Shown: positions 45,582 through 55,233 of the stretch, one piece after another
Layout of the letters: each line of letters starts with the position of its first letter
Position numbering within the stretch: position 1 is the stretch's first letter
DNA from: Erodium maritimum
Taxonomy: Eukaryota > Streptophyta > Magnoliopsida > Geraniales > Geraniaceae
Length of the DNA stretch: 64,000 nucleotides
NCBI GenBank assembly: GCA_963921825.1
Contig: OY997596.1
Span: 8,747,001-8,811,000 of the forward strand
Reading direction: 5' to 3'
Position numbers and translations under genes: made by a program
The notes under the pieces: model-generated
The model's database searches: none
Told to the model about the DNA's origin: nothing
The model's input: the letters and a program-made list of their open reading frames with translations, nothing else

Positions 45582-46102
45582 CCTGCCTGAAGTCGGGGAG
45601 ATAAATTTTGTGCGCTGCACTCTTTTTCCCTTATCCAAGTTTTGTCCCACAGGGTTTTCTTGGAAAGATTTTTAACGAGGCAGCATCAAGCACAACATCA
45701 AGGACGTTTTTGCGCGTTACATTCTTTTCCTTACAGGTTTTGTCCCACCGGGTTTTCATGAGGAGGTTTTTAACGAGGAAACTTAAGGCGCATTTGATAC
45801 ATTCGTAGATGGTGGTGTCCAAAGGGGAGTGTTGTAAAACACGTGTCTCATAATGTGGCCACCACCTTTCACCTTTGATACACATGGCTAATCATAAGAT
45901 GACTAAGCCATATAAGTATAGGCTATATATACATCATTTTGTTCATGTAAAACATATAGTTACAGGAACACAGAAATACAAAAAAAGAGTGAATTCAATT
46001 TGGTTCAGTAAGTTTGGTTCGATCATTCAGTTTCAGTTCTGATCGTTTGAGAAATAATCACAACAATAAGGCTATTATAGCAGTATTAAATATCTAAAAG
46101 GA

Positions 46103-46972
46103 ATTGATCAAATGATTAAGTGATTGATACAAAGAGCGAGCCCTGCGAGAACCCTCTCCCAAAAAACCCTAGTTGTAGACGGTTTCATGGCTTTGGCCTT
46201 GGAGGTTGTCGACGTAGTTTCCTCTTCCTTCTTGTCTTGCGGCCCTTTCTCAACAATCGTCCTCGCCTACAAAATAATTGTATTTCTTCTCCGCTCACGT
46301 ACTGCCGCCGCCGTCATTGTCGTGTTCCTCCACCGTTGCCGGATCTACGCTTCAATCAGGTCTGCCGCTGGTGGTTTATCTCCCCACCATCATCTACCAA
46401 GGTAACACAGAGTCAAAAAGACTATGCTGCACCTTCGGTTTATACTGAACCCTCAGGGGTATTTCCGAACCGACCTCCATAGTGTATCCACTTGGAGAAG
46501 GTTGAACTTTTAGTTAAAACTGAACCCTCCGGGGTAATCACGAACCGACCTCCACAGTCTATCCACTTGGAGAAGGTTTTGAAGCATCAGTGGAATTGGG
46601 ATCCGGGACCTACCCATCATGACTCGGGACAGACGTTGCTCGGCCGTCCTGGAAAGGATCAAGGAATCATATTGTTTTTTCTGTTTTAGATTGGAGTCAA
46701 TTTTAGTTTCAATTCTGAATTGCGAGTATTGTTTTAGTTGAATTCTCTGTTTCTGGTTTGTTTTCGTTTTTAGGATCAATAAGCTGAAACGATGTGTAAG
46801 AGGATGTCCTCAGTTTGTATCTACGGTAAAACGTAGTTTCTTATACGGAACCGTGAGAGCTTGGTCGCCTACAGGAGGCCCGGACAAAAATCTGGTATCC
46901 AGGGCCGGTAGGCTGTACTCTGTAACCGTTTATTTGGTATAATACCCTTCTTCTTGTTTCAAAAAAAAATAC
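46103..46972 (+). mobile_element. Poly-A retroposon of about 870 bp
   Basis: Ends in poly-A at 46,961-46,969 after TATTTGGTATAATACCCTTC. Near-identical 11-bp words flank it, ATCTAAAAGGA (46,092-46,102) and ATCTCAAAGGA (46,973-46,983), a plausible target duplication with one mismatch. The body has a GC-rich 5' part and a 75-bp tandem duplication (ACTGAACCCTC at 46,444 and 46,519). No reverse transcriptase is seen. It could be a 5'-truncated LINE or a retroposed transcript. A frame of 120 codons (46,120-46,482) has no recognisable domain. Confidence 0.55.
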
Positions 46973-46983
46973 ATCTCAAAGGA

Positions 46984-47609
46984 TATGCCTAATATAGTGG
47001 GCATAAATTCTATACGAAATAGCTCTATTTATTACGAATTTTTGATTTTAGCTTTCATGAAAATACCCGACAGGGTGTTTATTAACCAGCACCCGACGGG
47101 GAACTCATTAAGAATAAACTTGTAACTTCGCAAAAAATAAAATTGAGAGTTGGATGCTGCAATATGGTTTCACAAGAAGACTATTTCACAAATCACCTAA
47201 TATATAGGGATTCACATCAAAAATTTTATGTTGTTCAGGATGAGAGTTTAAGAACCATTGTACTATATTTTTTCTCTCTACTCACACTCTCAACCCTAGC
47301 TCCTCAGTTGTCGCCACCTCTCCCCTCCGTTGGTGACGATACTGACTACCTAGTCATTATTGCCACTAGCAGTGGCCGTTATCCTCTCCTCAGCTTTTTC
47401 TCCCCCCTTTTTTTCCACCTCTACTTCTCCTCCTTGTTCCCTCTTTCGATCTCCATCAGAGTTCGTCGTTTGGTGGGCGCTGGAGTTCGAGCCACTGTCA
47501 TAGCTACACCGCATGTCGCTTTCATGTTGTTGGAGAGGTGATGCTCGCTCCAACGTTGTGTAGCTCCCTCCGGTGTCATGGTGATGCTCGCGTTGTAGTT
47601 CATGTGGTT
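46984..47609. other. No gene recognised
   Basis: Mixed sequence with a pyrimidine-rich, Ser/Leu-rich open frame (47,143-47,541) that I do not believe is a gene: low complexity, no domain, no clear start context. The word CACCCGACGGGG near 47,090 partly repeats ACCCGACAGGG near 47,067. Confidence 0.4.
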
Positions 47610-48150
47610 AACTGGTTGTTGAAGATGTGGTTAAGGATTCTAAACCAAAGTCGGATGGGCCTCAGTTGTCTCAGACTTCCTCTCATAAACTGAGTACAAG
47701 TTTCGATCATGAATTTCCTGCTCTGTCGCCTGAAACTGTGAAGAAAGTTAAAGGGAAAAGAAAGAAGAAACCACTGTAGCCTTATGCAATGAAAACTCGA
47801 TGTCAATTCCAGAGTAATAGTGAAATTCTTGAAGCTAAACTTAGAAAATAAGCTTGGAGACATTTTGTCACTACAAGAGCTTTGCTGAATATAGGAACTG
47901 AGGATGCAGTCCTATCCTTATCTTCTTTGGGACGTTTCAAGTGTCTTTTCTTTTTATAAGGGTCTTTTCTTTTAATTTTTGATTGGTGTTTCCTTTTGTT
48001 CGGTTGTTTTTTGTGTTTAAGGTAGATTCTCTTGCTATTTTATGGTAGAATTTCTTTGAAGCTTTCTTGCGGATAGCTTTTCGATAGTCTTTCTTTTCAT
48101 CTTGGGGTAATATTTTTTAATAAGACCATCATTTATAAAAAAAAATCATT
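47610..48150 (+). mobile_element. 5'-truncated LINE 3' fragment
   Basis: A decayed coding stretch (KDSKPKSDGPQLSQTSSHKL, then FDHEFPALSPETVKKVKGKR) is followed by T-rich 3' untranslated text, TTTTTTAATAAGACCATC and a poly-A at about 48,137-48,145. The charged Ser/Lys text resembles the C-terminal tail of LINE ORF1 proteins. No target duplication was found. It is several stops old. Confidence 0.5.
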
Positions 48151-48171
48151 TGTATATTTTCCGCCAAGACG

Positions 48172-48765
48172 CCTTTTTTTTAATCAGCAAATTTTATTAA
48201 AACAACCAAGTTTTCAAAATGAAAACAAGGCCAAGGATCCACCCTCATAACACCTTACAAAACAGAGAATGCTCAGTGCACCTCACAACCAGAGTACAAA
48301 ACCTAGATTTAGCATACATGAAGAACAACTGATACCAACGCAGGGGTCGGGACTCTTACCCAAGTTAATTTAACACCCTTTAAGTAAACAAAACGCCAAC
48401 AAAGGCAACAGAAAAAAAAACCCAAAAAGCAAAACAGCGAAAAATAAAAATCCCACAACAAACGAGCCCCATCACCAATCCAACTGCAATCCGATCCTTG
48501 GGAAGTACATTCTCCACTTAGTCCACCGAAACTAAGTTGTGTATCATCTAGCCAGCACTAAGAACGATTGAAGTAGGGTGCCTAAAGTACGAGTGGAGGT
48601 CGAGGTAACAGAGCTCTGAACCTTGTTGAGCAAGGAAGATATTTGGGACATGTCTATGAGGGGATTTAGCAATCAGATACTTCTGACTACTCCCACTGAC
48701 GGTATGTCTGTGGGAGAACAATTGAGGACCAGGCTTATAAATTGATATGATTTGGAAAATTGTTC
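48172..48765 (-). mobile_element. 5'-truncated LINE 3' fragment, opposite strand
   Basis: On the minus strand the sequence ends TTGGTTGTTTTAATAAAATT, then TGCTGATT and poly-A (plus-strand T run 48,173-48,181), a LINE-type tail. Upstream is a long T-rich 3' untranslated region. Before that comes a short coding-like end, ISSLLNKVQSSVTSTSTRTL to LGTLLQSFLVLAR and a stop near 48,550. It abuts the 5' end of the Athila element, where an LTR would be expected. No target duplication was found. Confidence 0.6.
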
Positions 48766-48869
48766 AGGCGATATTGTGCGCCGCCGTTGCCGGGGAGCAA
48801 TTGAGCCAACCCTTTCTATAAAAGTTGTGTTTCGACTATTTCACTTTTTAATTTTTGCTTTTTAATTTA

Positions 48870-50283
48870 TGCTCACAAGATCTAAATCCACTCCAAGTGA
48901 TTTGCTTAGTGATACAGATTTACGAGAAGCAGGACAATTGAAGATAAGAGCTTTAAAGAAGAAACTTGGTGAGGGAAGTGTCAATTCAGACACAATGGAA
49001 AATGTGGGCACTGATGCCACTAGGTAAAATGAAGGAGGTGGACAGCAGAATAACCAGGTGGTCCAAAGAAATCAACAAGAGGAACCTATAACTGTCGTGG
49101 AGCCACCAAGATATCTCTGTGACTATGGAACACCTCATACCAATAACCTACATTAGAGCATTCTCCACCCACCAGTGGAAGCTCACACCTTCGAGATTAA
49201 AACCTCTAACATCCAATTACTCCTACAAAATACATTTAGCGGGAATCCAAACACGGATCCCGATCCTGGTGCACATTTGACGAAATTTAATGAGATTTGT
49301 GCTACTTTCAGGTACAATGGAGTGTCAAACGAAGCAATTATATTGCGGGTCTTCAAGTTTAGTTTAAGGGATGAGGCAGCTGACTGGATTTCAAGCCTAC
49401 CTAACCACACACTTACAACATGGGCTGATCTATCAAAGAAGTTTCTAGCTAGATTCTACTCGCCAAGGAAGACTAAGGAGCTCAGAGTCAAGATCCAGAA
49501 TTTTGCTCAATCGAACTTTGAATCACTAGCAGAAGCTTGGGCGCGATATCAAGGACTCATGAGGAAGTGTCCCCACCATGGACAAGAGTTGTGGTTGCAG
49601 TTACAGACATTCTACCAAGGGTTAAACAGATCAAGTCAAGCAGAGCTGAATGCCGCATCTGGTGGTTCGTTCACCAAACACACTCTACAGGAATGCCAAG
49701 AGATTCTAGATAATATAATGGCCAATGATGCTTGGCATTCAGAAAGAGCCCCTGGAGGACCTACAGTCAATTCAGCAGCAGAAATAAATCAAGTCATGGA
49801 GCAATTGAAAGAAATGAAGCTGATGATGGCAGGCATGCAGGGACAACCACCACAGCCTAGTCCAATAGACTATGAGGAGGCTAACTGGGTGAATCATAAT
49901 AGCAACCAAGGGAGGAAGTATGATCCTTATTCCAACACTTATAATGAGGGTTGGAAAGATCGCCCCGAGCTAAAATGGGAGGAGATCAGAATCAAAGAAG
50001 CCAAAATCCCACACCTCCCGGATTCAATCAGAGACCTCAAAATCAGGCCAGCCAGCAGAGAAATCCTCAACCTCAGCAAAATCCAGGTAACCAACAATCT
50101 TCTTCTGACCCAACTTCTTTAATTTTAAAAATGTTGCAGGTACAGGAGGAGAAGAATAGGATACGGGACGAGGAGAATAGGAAAATCCATAAGCGGTTGG
50201 AGGAAAAAGATCAGCAGATAAGGGAGCTGCTTAGGAAACAAGCTGAAGCAGATAACAACTATAAATCAGTAAATCTCAACTAG
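48870..50283 (+). other. Athila element gag region (fossil)
   Basis: Begins MLTRSKSTPSDLLSDTDLRE near 48,870. The core gag domain (49,230-49,700) shows HLTKFNEICATFRYNGVSNE, LRDEAADWISSLP, WADLSKKFLARFYSPRKTKE and LWLQLQTFYQGLNRSSQAEL, the Retrotrans_gag pattern of Athila elements. A Gln/Pro/Asn-rich region and a charged coiled-coil-like stretch (QVQEEKNRIRDEENRKIHKR) follow. Confidence 0.85.
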
Positions 50284-50669
50284 GACAAGTTGCCACAGCA
50301 GCAAACTACAGACCTTTAGAATCCTAGAGAAAATGCACATGCAATTACTACAAGGAGTGGTAAGGTGGTGGAACCAGAAGAGAAGGAGAATGAGAAAGAT
50401 CTACCCTCAGAAATCTCTACTGAACAAGTTCAAGATCAAGAGCAAGAAGATTTAATAAAGGTAGTAAGCAGAGAGCACTCCACAGGTAAGAAGGTAAGGG
50501 AGCCCGTGGTTGATTCAGAAACCCGGACTCCACATCTTCCTTTCCCCCCTATTGTTAAGAAATCTAAACATGATGATCAGTATGCTAAATTCTTGAATGT
50601 GTTTAGGAAACTTGAGATTAATATTCCTTTTCTTGATGCAATTAAAAACATGCCTATCTATGCAAAATA

Positions 50670-53033
50670 TTGAAGGATATTATATCTAATAAAAGGAAAT
50701 ACCAAGAGCATGAAAGGGTGAATTTAAGTGAGGAGTGTTCTGCTATCTTGCACAATAAACTGCCTCCTAAATTGAAAGACCCGGGTATCTTCACTATACC
50801 ATGTGAAATGGGTTCCCTTTCATTTGCAAAAGCTTTGTGTGATTTAGGGGCTAGTATAAATTTGATGCCTTTAAATACTTTTAAGCAATTAGGATTGAAA
50901 GAGGAATTAAAACCAACTTCTATGTCCCTACAGCTAGCTGATAGATCTATTAAGTACCCTAGAAGGATTGTGGAAGATGTGTTGGTGAAAGTTGACAAAT
51001 TTATTTTCCCTGCTGACTTTGTTATCTTGGACATGCAGGAAGATTATGAGATTCCCCTAATCCTAGGAAGACCATTCTTGGCCACAGCCCGAGCTCTAAT
51101 TGATGTAGAGCAAGGGAAATTGACCATCAGATATGGAAAAGATGAAGTGGTTTTTAATGTTTTCAGATCCCTTAAACATGCTATAATTGATGATACTTAC
51201 TATAGGATTGATTTGATTGATTCTGTAGTGCAGGAAAATTTTATCCCTAATGATCCTTTACTGTCATGTTTAATTAATGAGGATACAACCACTTGTGATC
51301 TTATGCAGGATAAGGAAGCAGAGATGGTCAATCTCTTGGAGGCATGCCCTCCAAGAAAGAGGGATAGACCCCACACTCGTCTCACCTTGGAGGCGAGGCA
51401 AGTGCTTATGCTAAAACCCTCTGTTGAGCAAGCCCCGGAGCTTGAATTAAAACCCCTCCCAGATAATTTAAAATATATGTTTTTAAATGAAGACAATACT
51501 TTACCTGTAATAATTTCTTCTGAATTGTCTTCTCTACATGAGGAAAAGCTGATGAGGGTGCTCAAGGAACATAAAAAGGCCTTTGGATGGACAGTAGCTC
51601 ACATTAGAGGAATCAGCCCGTCAACATGTATGCACAAGGTTTTAATGGAAGATACCTACAAACCAACTGTGCAACCACAAAGGAGGCTCAACCCATTAAT
51701 GCAAGAGGTAGTAAAAAAGGAAACTATAAAGCTACTCGATGCAGGTATTATCTATCCCATCTCTGATAGTGCTTGGGTTAGTCCTATTCAATGTGTCCCT
51801 AAGAAAGGGGGGATGACGGTAGTAACAAACGATAAGAATGAACTAATTCCTACTAGAACTGTTACAGGGTGGAGAGTATGTATAGACTATAGAAAATTAA
51901 ACGATGCCACCCGAAAAGACCATTTTCCCTTGCCTTTTATTGATCAAATGTTAGAAAAATTAGCTGGTCATGAATATTATTGCTTTCTAGATGGATATAG
52001 TGGGTATAATCAAATAGCTATAGCTCCCGAGGATCAAGAGAAAACTACTCTAACTTGCCCTTATGGAACATTTGCATATAGGAGAATGCCATTCGGTTTG
52101 TGTAATGCACCTGCTACATTTCAAAGGTGCATGACTGCTATTTTTCATGACATGATCGGTGATTACCTTGAAGTATTTATGGATGATTTCTCTATATTTG
52201 GTTTTTCGTTTGATGATTGTTTAAATAATCTGCATAAAGTGTTGACTAGATGTGAAGAAACAAACCTTGTTCTTAATTGGGAAAAATGTCATCTTATGGT
52301 ACAACAGGGAATTGTTTTAGGCCATAAAATCTCATCTAAAGGGATTGAGGTAGATAAGGCCAAAGTAGATGTAATAGGTAAATTGCCTCCACCTATTAAT
52401 ATAAAAGGAATTAGAAGTTTCTTAGGACATGCAGGGTTTTATAGGAGATTTATAAAGGGATTTTCTGAAATCTCTAAACCATTATGCAATTTGCTAGTAA
52501 AAGATGTCCCTTTTAATTTTGATGACGCATGTTTGAAAATCTTCTTAACCTTAAAAGAAAAATTGGTAAATGCACCTGTAATGGTCAGTCCTGACTGGTC
52601 TCTACCCTTTGAATTAATGTGTGATGCTAGTGATATAGCGGTAGGAGCAGTTTTAGGACAAAGGAAAGATAAGGTTTTTCATACCATATATTATGCTAGT
52701 AGAGTTCTCAATGAGGCTCAATTAAATTATGCTACTACTGAAAAAGAACTTTTAGCTGTGGTATTTGCATGTGACAAATTTCACCCATATCTTGTCTTAT
52801 CCAAGGTTATAGTATACACTGATCATGCAGCTCTTAAGTCCCTGTTTAGCAAGAAGGATGCTAAGCCTAGATTGCTAAGGTGGATCTTACTACTACAAGA
52901 ATTTGATTTGGAAATACGGGATAAGAAAGGAGTAGAGAATGTGATAGCAGACCACCTGTCTAGGATTGAGAATCCATATGAAGAGCTTAGTAAGCCTATA
53001 AATGAGGAGTTTCCAGATGAGCACCTATTCTAG
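50670..53033 (+). CDS. Athila element protease, reverse transcriptase and RNase H (fossil part)
   Basis: 787 codons open. Aspartic protease: LCDLGASINLMPLNTFKQL (about residues 56-74) and LILGRPFLATARALIDVEQG. Reverse transcriptase: TVQPQRRLNPLMQEVVKKE, CIDYRKLNDATRKDHFPLPF, RMPFGLCNAPATFQRCM and the catalytic box EVFMDDFSIFG. RNase H: PFELMCDASDIAVGAVLGQR, TTEKELLAVVFACDKFHPYL, VYTDHAALKSL and NVIADHLSRIENP. This part looks whole. Confidence 0.9.
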   Translation: MKDIISNKRKYQEHERVNLSEECSAILHNKLPPKLKDPGIFTIPCEMGSLSFAKALCDLGASINLMPLNTFKQLGLKEELKPTSMSLQLADRSIKYPRRIVEDVLVKVDKFIFPADFVILDMQEDYEIPLILGRPFLATARALIDVEQGKLTIRYGKDEVVFNVFRSLKHAIIDDTYYRIDLIDSVVQENFIPNDPLLSCLINEDTTTCDLMQDKEAEMVNLLEACPPRKRDRPHTRLTLEARQVLMLKPSVEQAPELELKPLPDNLKYMFLNEDNTLPVIISSELSSLHEEKLMRVLKEHKKAFGWTVAHIRGISPSTCMHKVLMEDTYKPTVQPQRRLNPLMQEVVKKETIKLLDAGIIYPISDSAWVSPIQCVPKKGGMTVVTNDKNELIPTRTVTGWRVCIDYRKLNDATRKDHFPLPFIDQMLEKLAGHEYYCFLDGYSGYNQIAIAPEDQEKTTLTCPYGTFAYRRMPFGLCNAPATFQRCMTAIFHDMIGDYLEVFMDDFSIFGFSFDDCLNNLHKVLTRCEETNLVLNWEKCHLMVQQGIVLGHKISSKGIEVDKAKVDVIGKLPPPINIKGIRSFLGHAGFYRRFIKGFSEISKPLCNLLVKDVPFNFDDACLKIFLTLKEKLVNAPVMVSPDWSLPFELMCDASDIAVGAVLGQRKDKVFHTIYYASRVLNEAQLNYATTEKELLAVVFACDKFHPYLVLSKVIVYTDHAALKSLFSKKDAKPRLLRWILLLQEFDLEIRDKKGVENVIADHLSRIENPYEELSKPINEEFPDEHLF

Positions 53034-53078
53034 GCAAAGCACATCGAAGCCCCGTGGTTTGCAATTTTTGCAAACTAC

Positions 53079-54356
53079 TTGGCAACTGGTGCTCTAATTC
53101 CTGACATGAAACCCTACCAGAAGAACAAATTCTTACATGATGTAAAAAATTATTTTTGGGATGACCCTTTTCTGTTTAAAATTTGTGCAGATCAAATGGT
53201 GAGAAGATGTGTCCCCGAAGAGGAGCAAGAAGCTATTTTGCATCAATGCCACGGGGGTGATGTAGGAGGTCATTTTGGACCACAGAGGACAGCTCAAAAG
53301 GTACTTCAATCAGGTTTTTATTGGCCTGGCTTATTTCATCATGCTATTCGGTTTGTTGAGCAATGTGACAAGTGCCAAAGAATAGGAAATATATCAAAGA
53401 AGCATGAGATGCCTCTGAATGTGACCATAGAGGTAGAGTTGTTCGATGTGTGGAACATCGATTTCATGGGTCCATTCCCTAGATCTAACCGTATGGAATA
53501 TGTTCTAGTTGTAGTAGATTATGTGTCTAAATGGGTAGAGGCGATAGCCTTACCCACTAATGATGCCAAGCCGGTAGTTGCTTTCCTTAAGAAGCACATT
53601 TTTTCCCGGTTTGGCACACCCAGGGCAATAGTAAGCGATGGTGGGAAACACTTTTGCAATAAAATATTTTGGAAACTTCTAAATCAATATGGAGTCACCC
53701 ATCGCTTAGCTACACCCTACCATCCCCAAACTAGCGGGTAGGTGGAAGTTACCAATAGGGAATTAAAAAGTATTTTAGAAAAGACTGTTGATATGTCTAG
53801 GAAAAATTGGGCACAAAAGTTAGATGATGCACTTTGGGCATATAGAACAGCATATAAAACCCCTATTGGAATGTCACCGTATAAGATGGTGTATGGGAAG
53901 TCATGTCACTTACCGTTAGAGTTACAACATAAAGCATATTAGGCGCTTAAGTTTTTAAATTTTGATGCTAATCTGTGTGCTGAAAAGAGGTTGATGCAGA
54001 TTAATGAGTTGGACGAGTTTAGGTCCCTTTCTTATTTCAGCACTGAGTTATACAAGGAGCGCACCAAGATCGCCCATGATAAGAAAATTGTGCAAAGGGA
54101 GTTTAGAGAAGGAGATAGGGTCCTTCTTTATAACTCTCGGTTGAAGATCTTCTCCGGAAAGCTCGTGTCCAAGTGGAGCGGGCCCTATAAAGTAACTCGA
54201 GTCTTATCAAAAGGGGCGGTAAAGATTTGTGATGGAACACGGCCCCCATTTTTAGTCAATGGACATCAAATTAAGCATTATTATGGGGGACCGTTGGGAC
54301 CAGAGGAGTGCCTATACCTGGAGGAGCCAGACTATGAGGATGAAGAGGCGGCCTAA
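53079..54356 (+). other. Athila element integrase region (fossil)
   Basis: The zinc-binding N-terminus shows [20 protein letters not shown] and CDKCQRIG. The core shows [38 protein letters not shown] and TPYHPQTSG, then the glutamate-bearing part near 53,745 and [20 protein letters not shown]. The C-terminal part (KIVQREFREGDRVLLYNSRL, SGPYKVTRVLSKGAVKI) ends at 54,356. Confidence 0.88.
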
Positions 54357-54370
54357 AGCCGCCTTTTGAG

Positions 54371-54418
54371 TCGAGCTAACGATGTTAAACAAAAGCGCTT
54401 CTCGGGAGGCAACCCGAG
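54371..54418 (+). promoter_or_regulatory. Conserved hairpin motif, copy 1, just after the integrase
   Basis: TCGAGCTAACGATGTTAAAC at 54,371-54,390, then AAAAGCGCTT, then an 18-base hairpin CTCGGG-AGGCAA-CCCGAG (54,401-54,418) with a perfect 6-bp stem. The same arrangement with the same spacing recurs at 56,761-56,808, with a different but still perfect stem. Confidence 0.85.
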
Positions 54419-54483
54419 GTTATTTTGTGTTTATTTTCTTTGTTTTTCGTGAACTACAGAGGGTCGGATCCATGAGGAACTCC

Positions 54484-54596
54484 GTCACGGAGTCTGTCAC
54501 GGACCCGTGACGAAGCAGAGGCGGAAATTAAAAACTGTAGCTTCATCACGGCTCCGTGAGGGAAGACGTCACGGTAATGATCACGGGTCCGTGATC
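54484..54596. repeat. TCACGG..CCGTGA palindrome cluster in the Athila element (first)
   Basis: GTCACGGAGTCTGTCACGG, ACCCGTGACG, ATCACGGCTCCGTGAGGG, GTCACGG and ATCACGGGTCCGTGATCG lie in 113 bp between the integrase and the envelope-like ORF. Confidence 0.85.
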
Positions 54597-55058
54597 GAGC
54601 AAGGAGAAGAAAAAAATTAAGGATCAGGTCGGGTGGCCCAATCAAGCAGGCCCAACCCGAAGCCCAAGTTCCAAGCCCGGTCCGAGGCTCACCCAATCCC
54701 ACTCGCCCATTTGCCCATCCTGAGGCCCACTTATACAAACCCTTGGTTCATCTTCTTCTCCACACGCCTCTATCTTCTCAACTTCCCCTTCTTCACCTTC
54801 ACTTTCGAGCTCCACACAACCAGTTCACCACAACCCTAACTACACCCCTCCATCTCCTTTTGTTCTTCCCCTTCAATCCCCCACTTGCCCAAACGCCTCC
54901 ATCCTCGAAACCTGCTGCTCCTCTTCACCTTCGGTTTCAAGCTCTGAACCTTCATCTTCAAACACCATGGGCTTCGGGTTGGCCTCGTCGCCGGCGTTCA
55001 GTGAAGGACCGCCGGATTTCCAGTTGCCGGAAAGCGATAGAGCTCCGGTGTGCAACGC
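54597..55058. other. Non-coding spacer of the Athila element
   Basis: A pyrimidine-rich stretch (CCTC/CTTC-rich at 54,740-54,960) between the two palindrome clusters. Open frames here are low-complexity Pro/Leu/Ser text and are not supported as genes. Such polypyrimidine text could hold a splice acceptor for an envelope-like message, but I cannot show one. Confidence 0.4.
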
Positions 55059-55191
55059 ATCACGGATCCGGCCTGTAAGCCGTCACGGACAGTGTCACGG
55101 CTCCGGCCTGTGCTCCGTTGCGGGACTTCTCACGGTTCCGTCCAGCTCGCCGTCACGGACCGACTCACGGATCCGTGGTGACTGCCGTGAC
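55059..55191. repeat. TCACGG..CCGTGA palindrome cluster in the Athila element (second)
   Basis: ATCACGGATCCGGCC, CGTCACGGACAGTGTCACGG, CTCACGGTTCCGTCC, CGTCACGGACCGACTCACGG and ATCCGTGG lie just upstream of the envelope-like ORF. Confidence 0.85.
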
Positions 55192-55233
55192 TGAACAGTG
55201 AAGGCTGAATTTTGAAAAAAAAAAGGGTTTTCA

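Larger units (their letters stand above)
37945..46065 (+). mobile_element. Ty1/copia element (copia-2), LTR to LTR, with a nested gypsy solo LTR
   Basis: 5' LTR 37,945-38,180 and 3' LTR 45,830-46,065 are both 236 bp, begin TGT(C/T)GTAAAACACG and end AATCACAACA. A 5-bp duplication ATAAG flanks the element (37,940-37,944 and 46,066-46,070). The polypurine tract AAAGGGGAG is at 45,821-45,829. Parts: gag 38,585-39,625, protease start near 39,740-39,890, pre-integrase and integrase 42,420-43,497, RT about 44,010-44,800, RNase H about 44,900-45,581. A gypsy solo LTR sits at 39,887-42,420. It is broken, with roughly six to eight breaks plus the insertion. The LTRs differ at nine of 236 sites by eye (about 4%), which at common plant rates means about 1.5-3 million years. 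The sequence after the 5' LTR (CGTTATCAGCACGA) is not the tRNA-Met primer site. Confidence 0.92.

Noticed and set aside
47143-47541. 132-codon Ser/Leu-rich frame as a small host gene
   Set aside because: Low-complexity pyrimidine-rich text, no domain, no supported start or splice context, flanked by retroposon fragments.
54743-55078. 111-codon Pro/Leu/Ser frame between integrase and envelope-like ORF
   Set aside because: Pure CCTC/CTTC-type composition in the Athila spacer; not conserved in any family I recognise.
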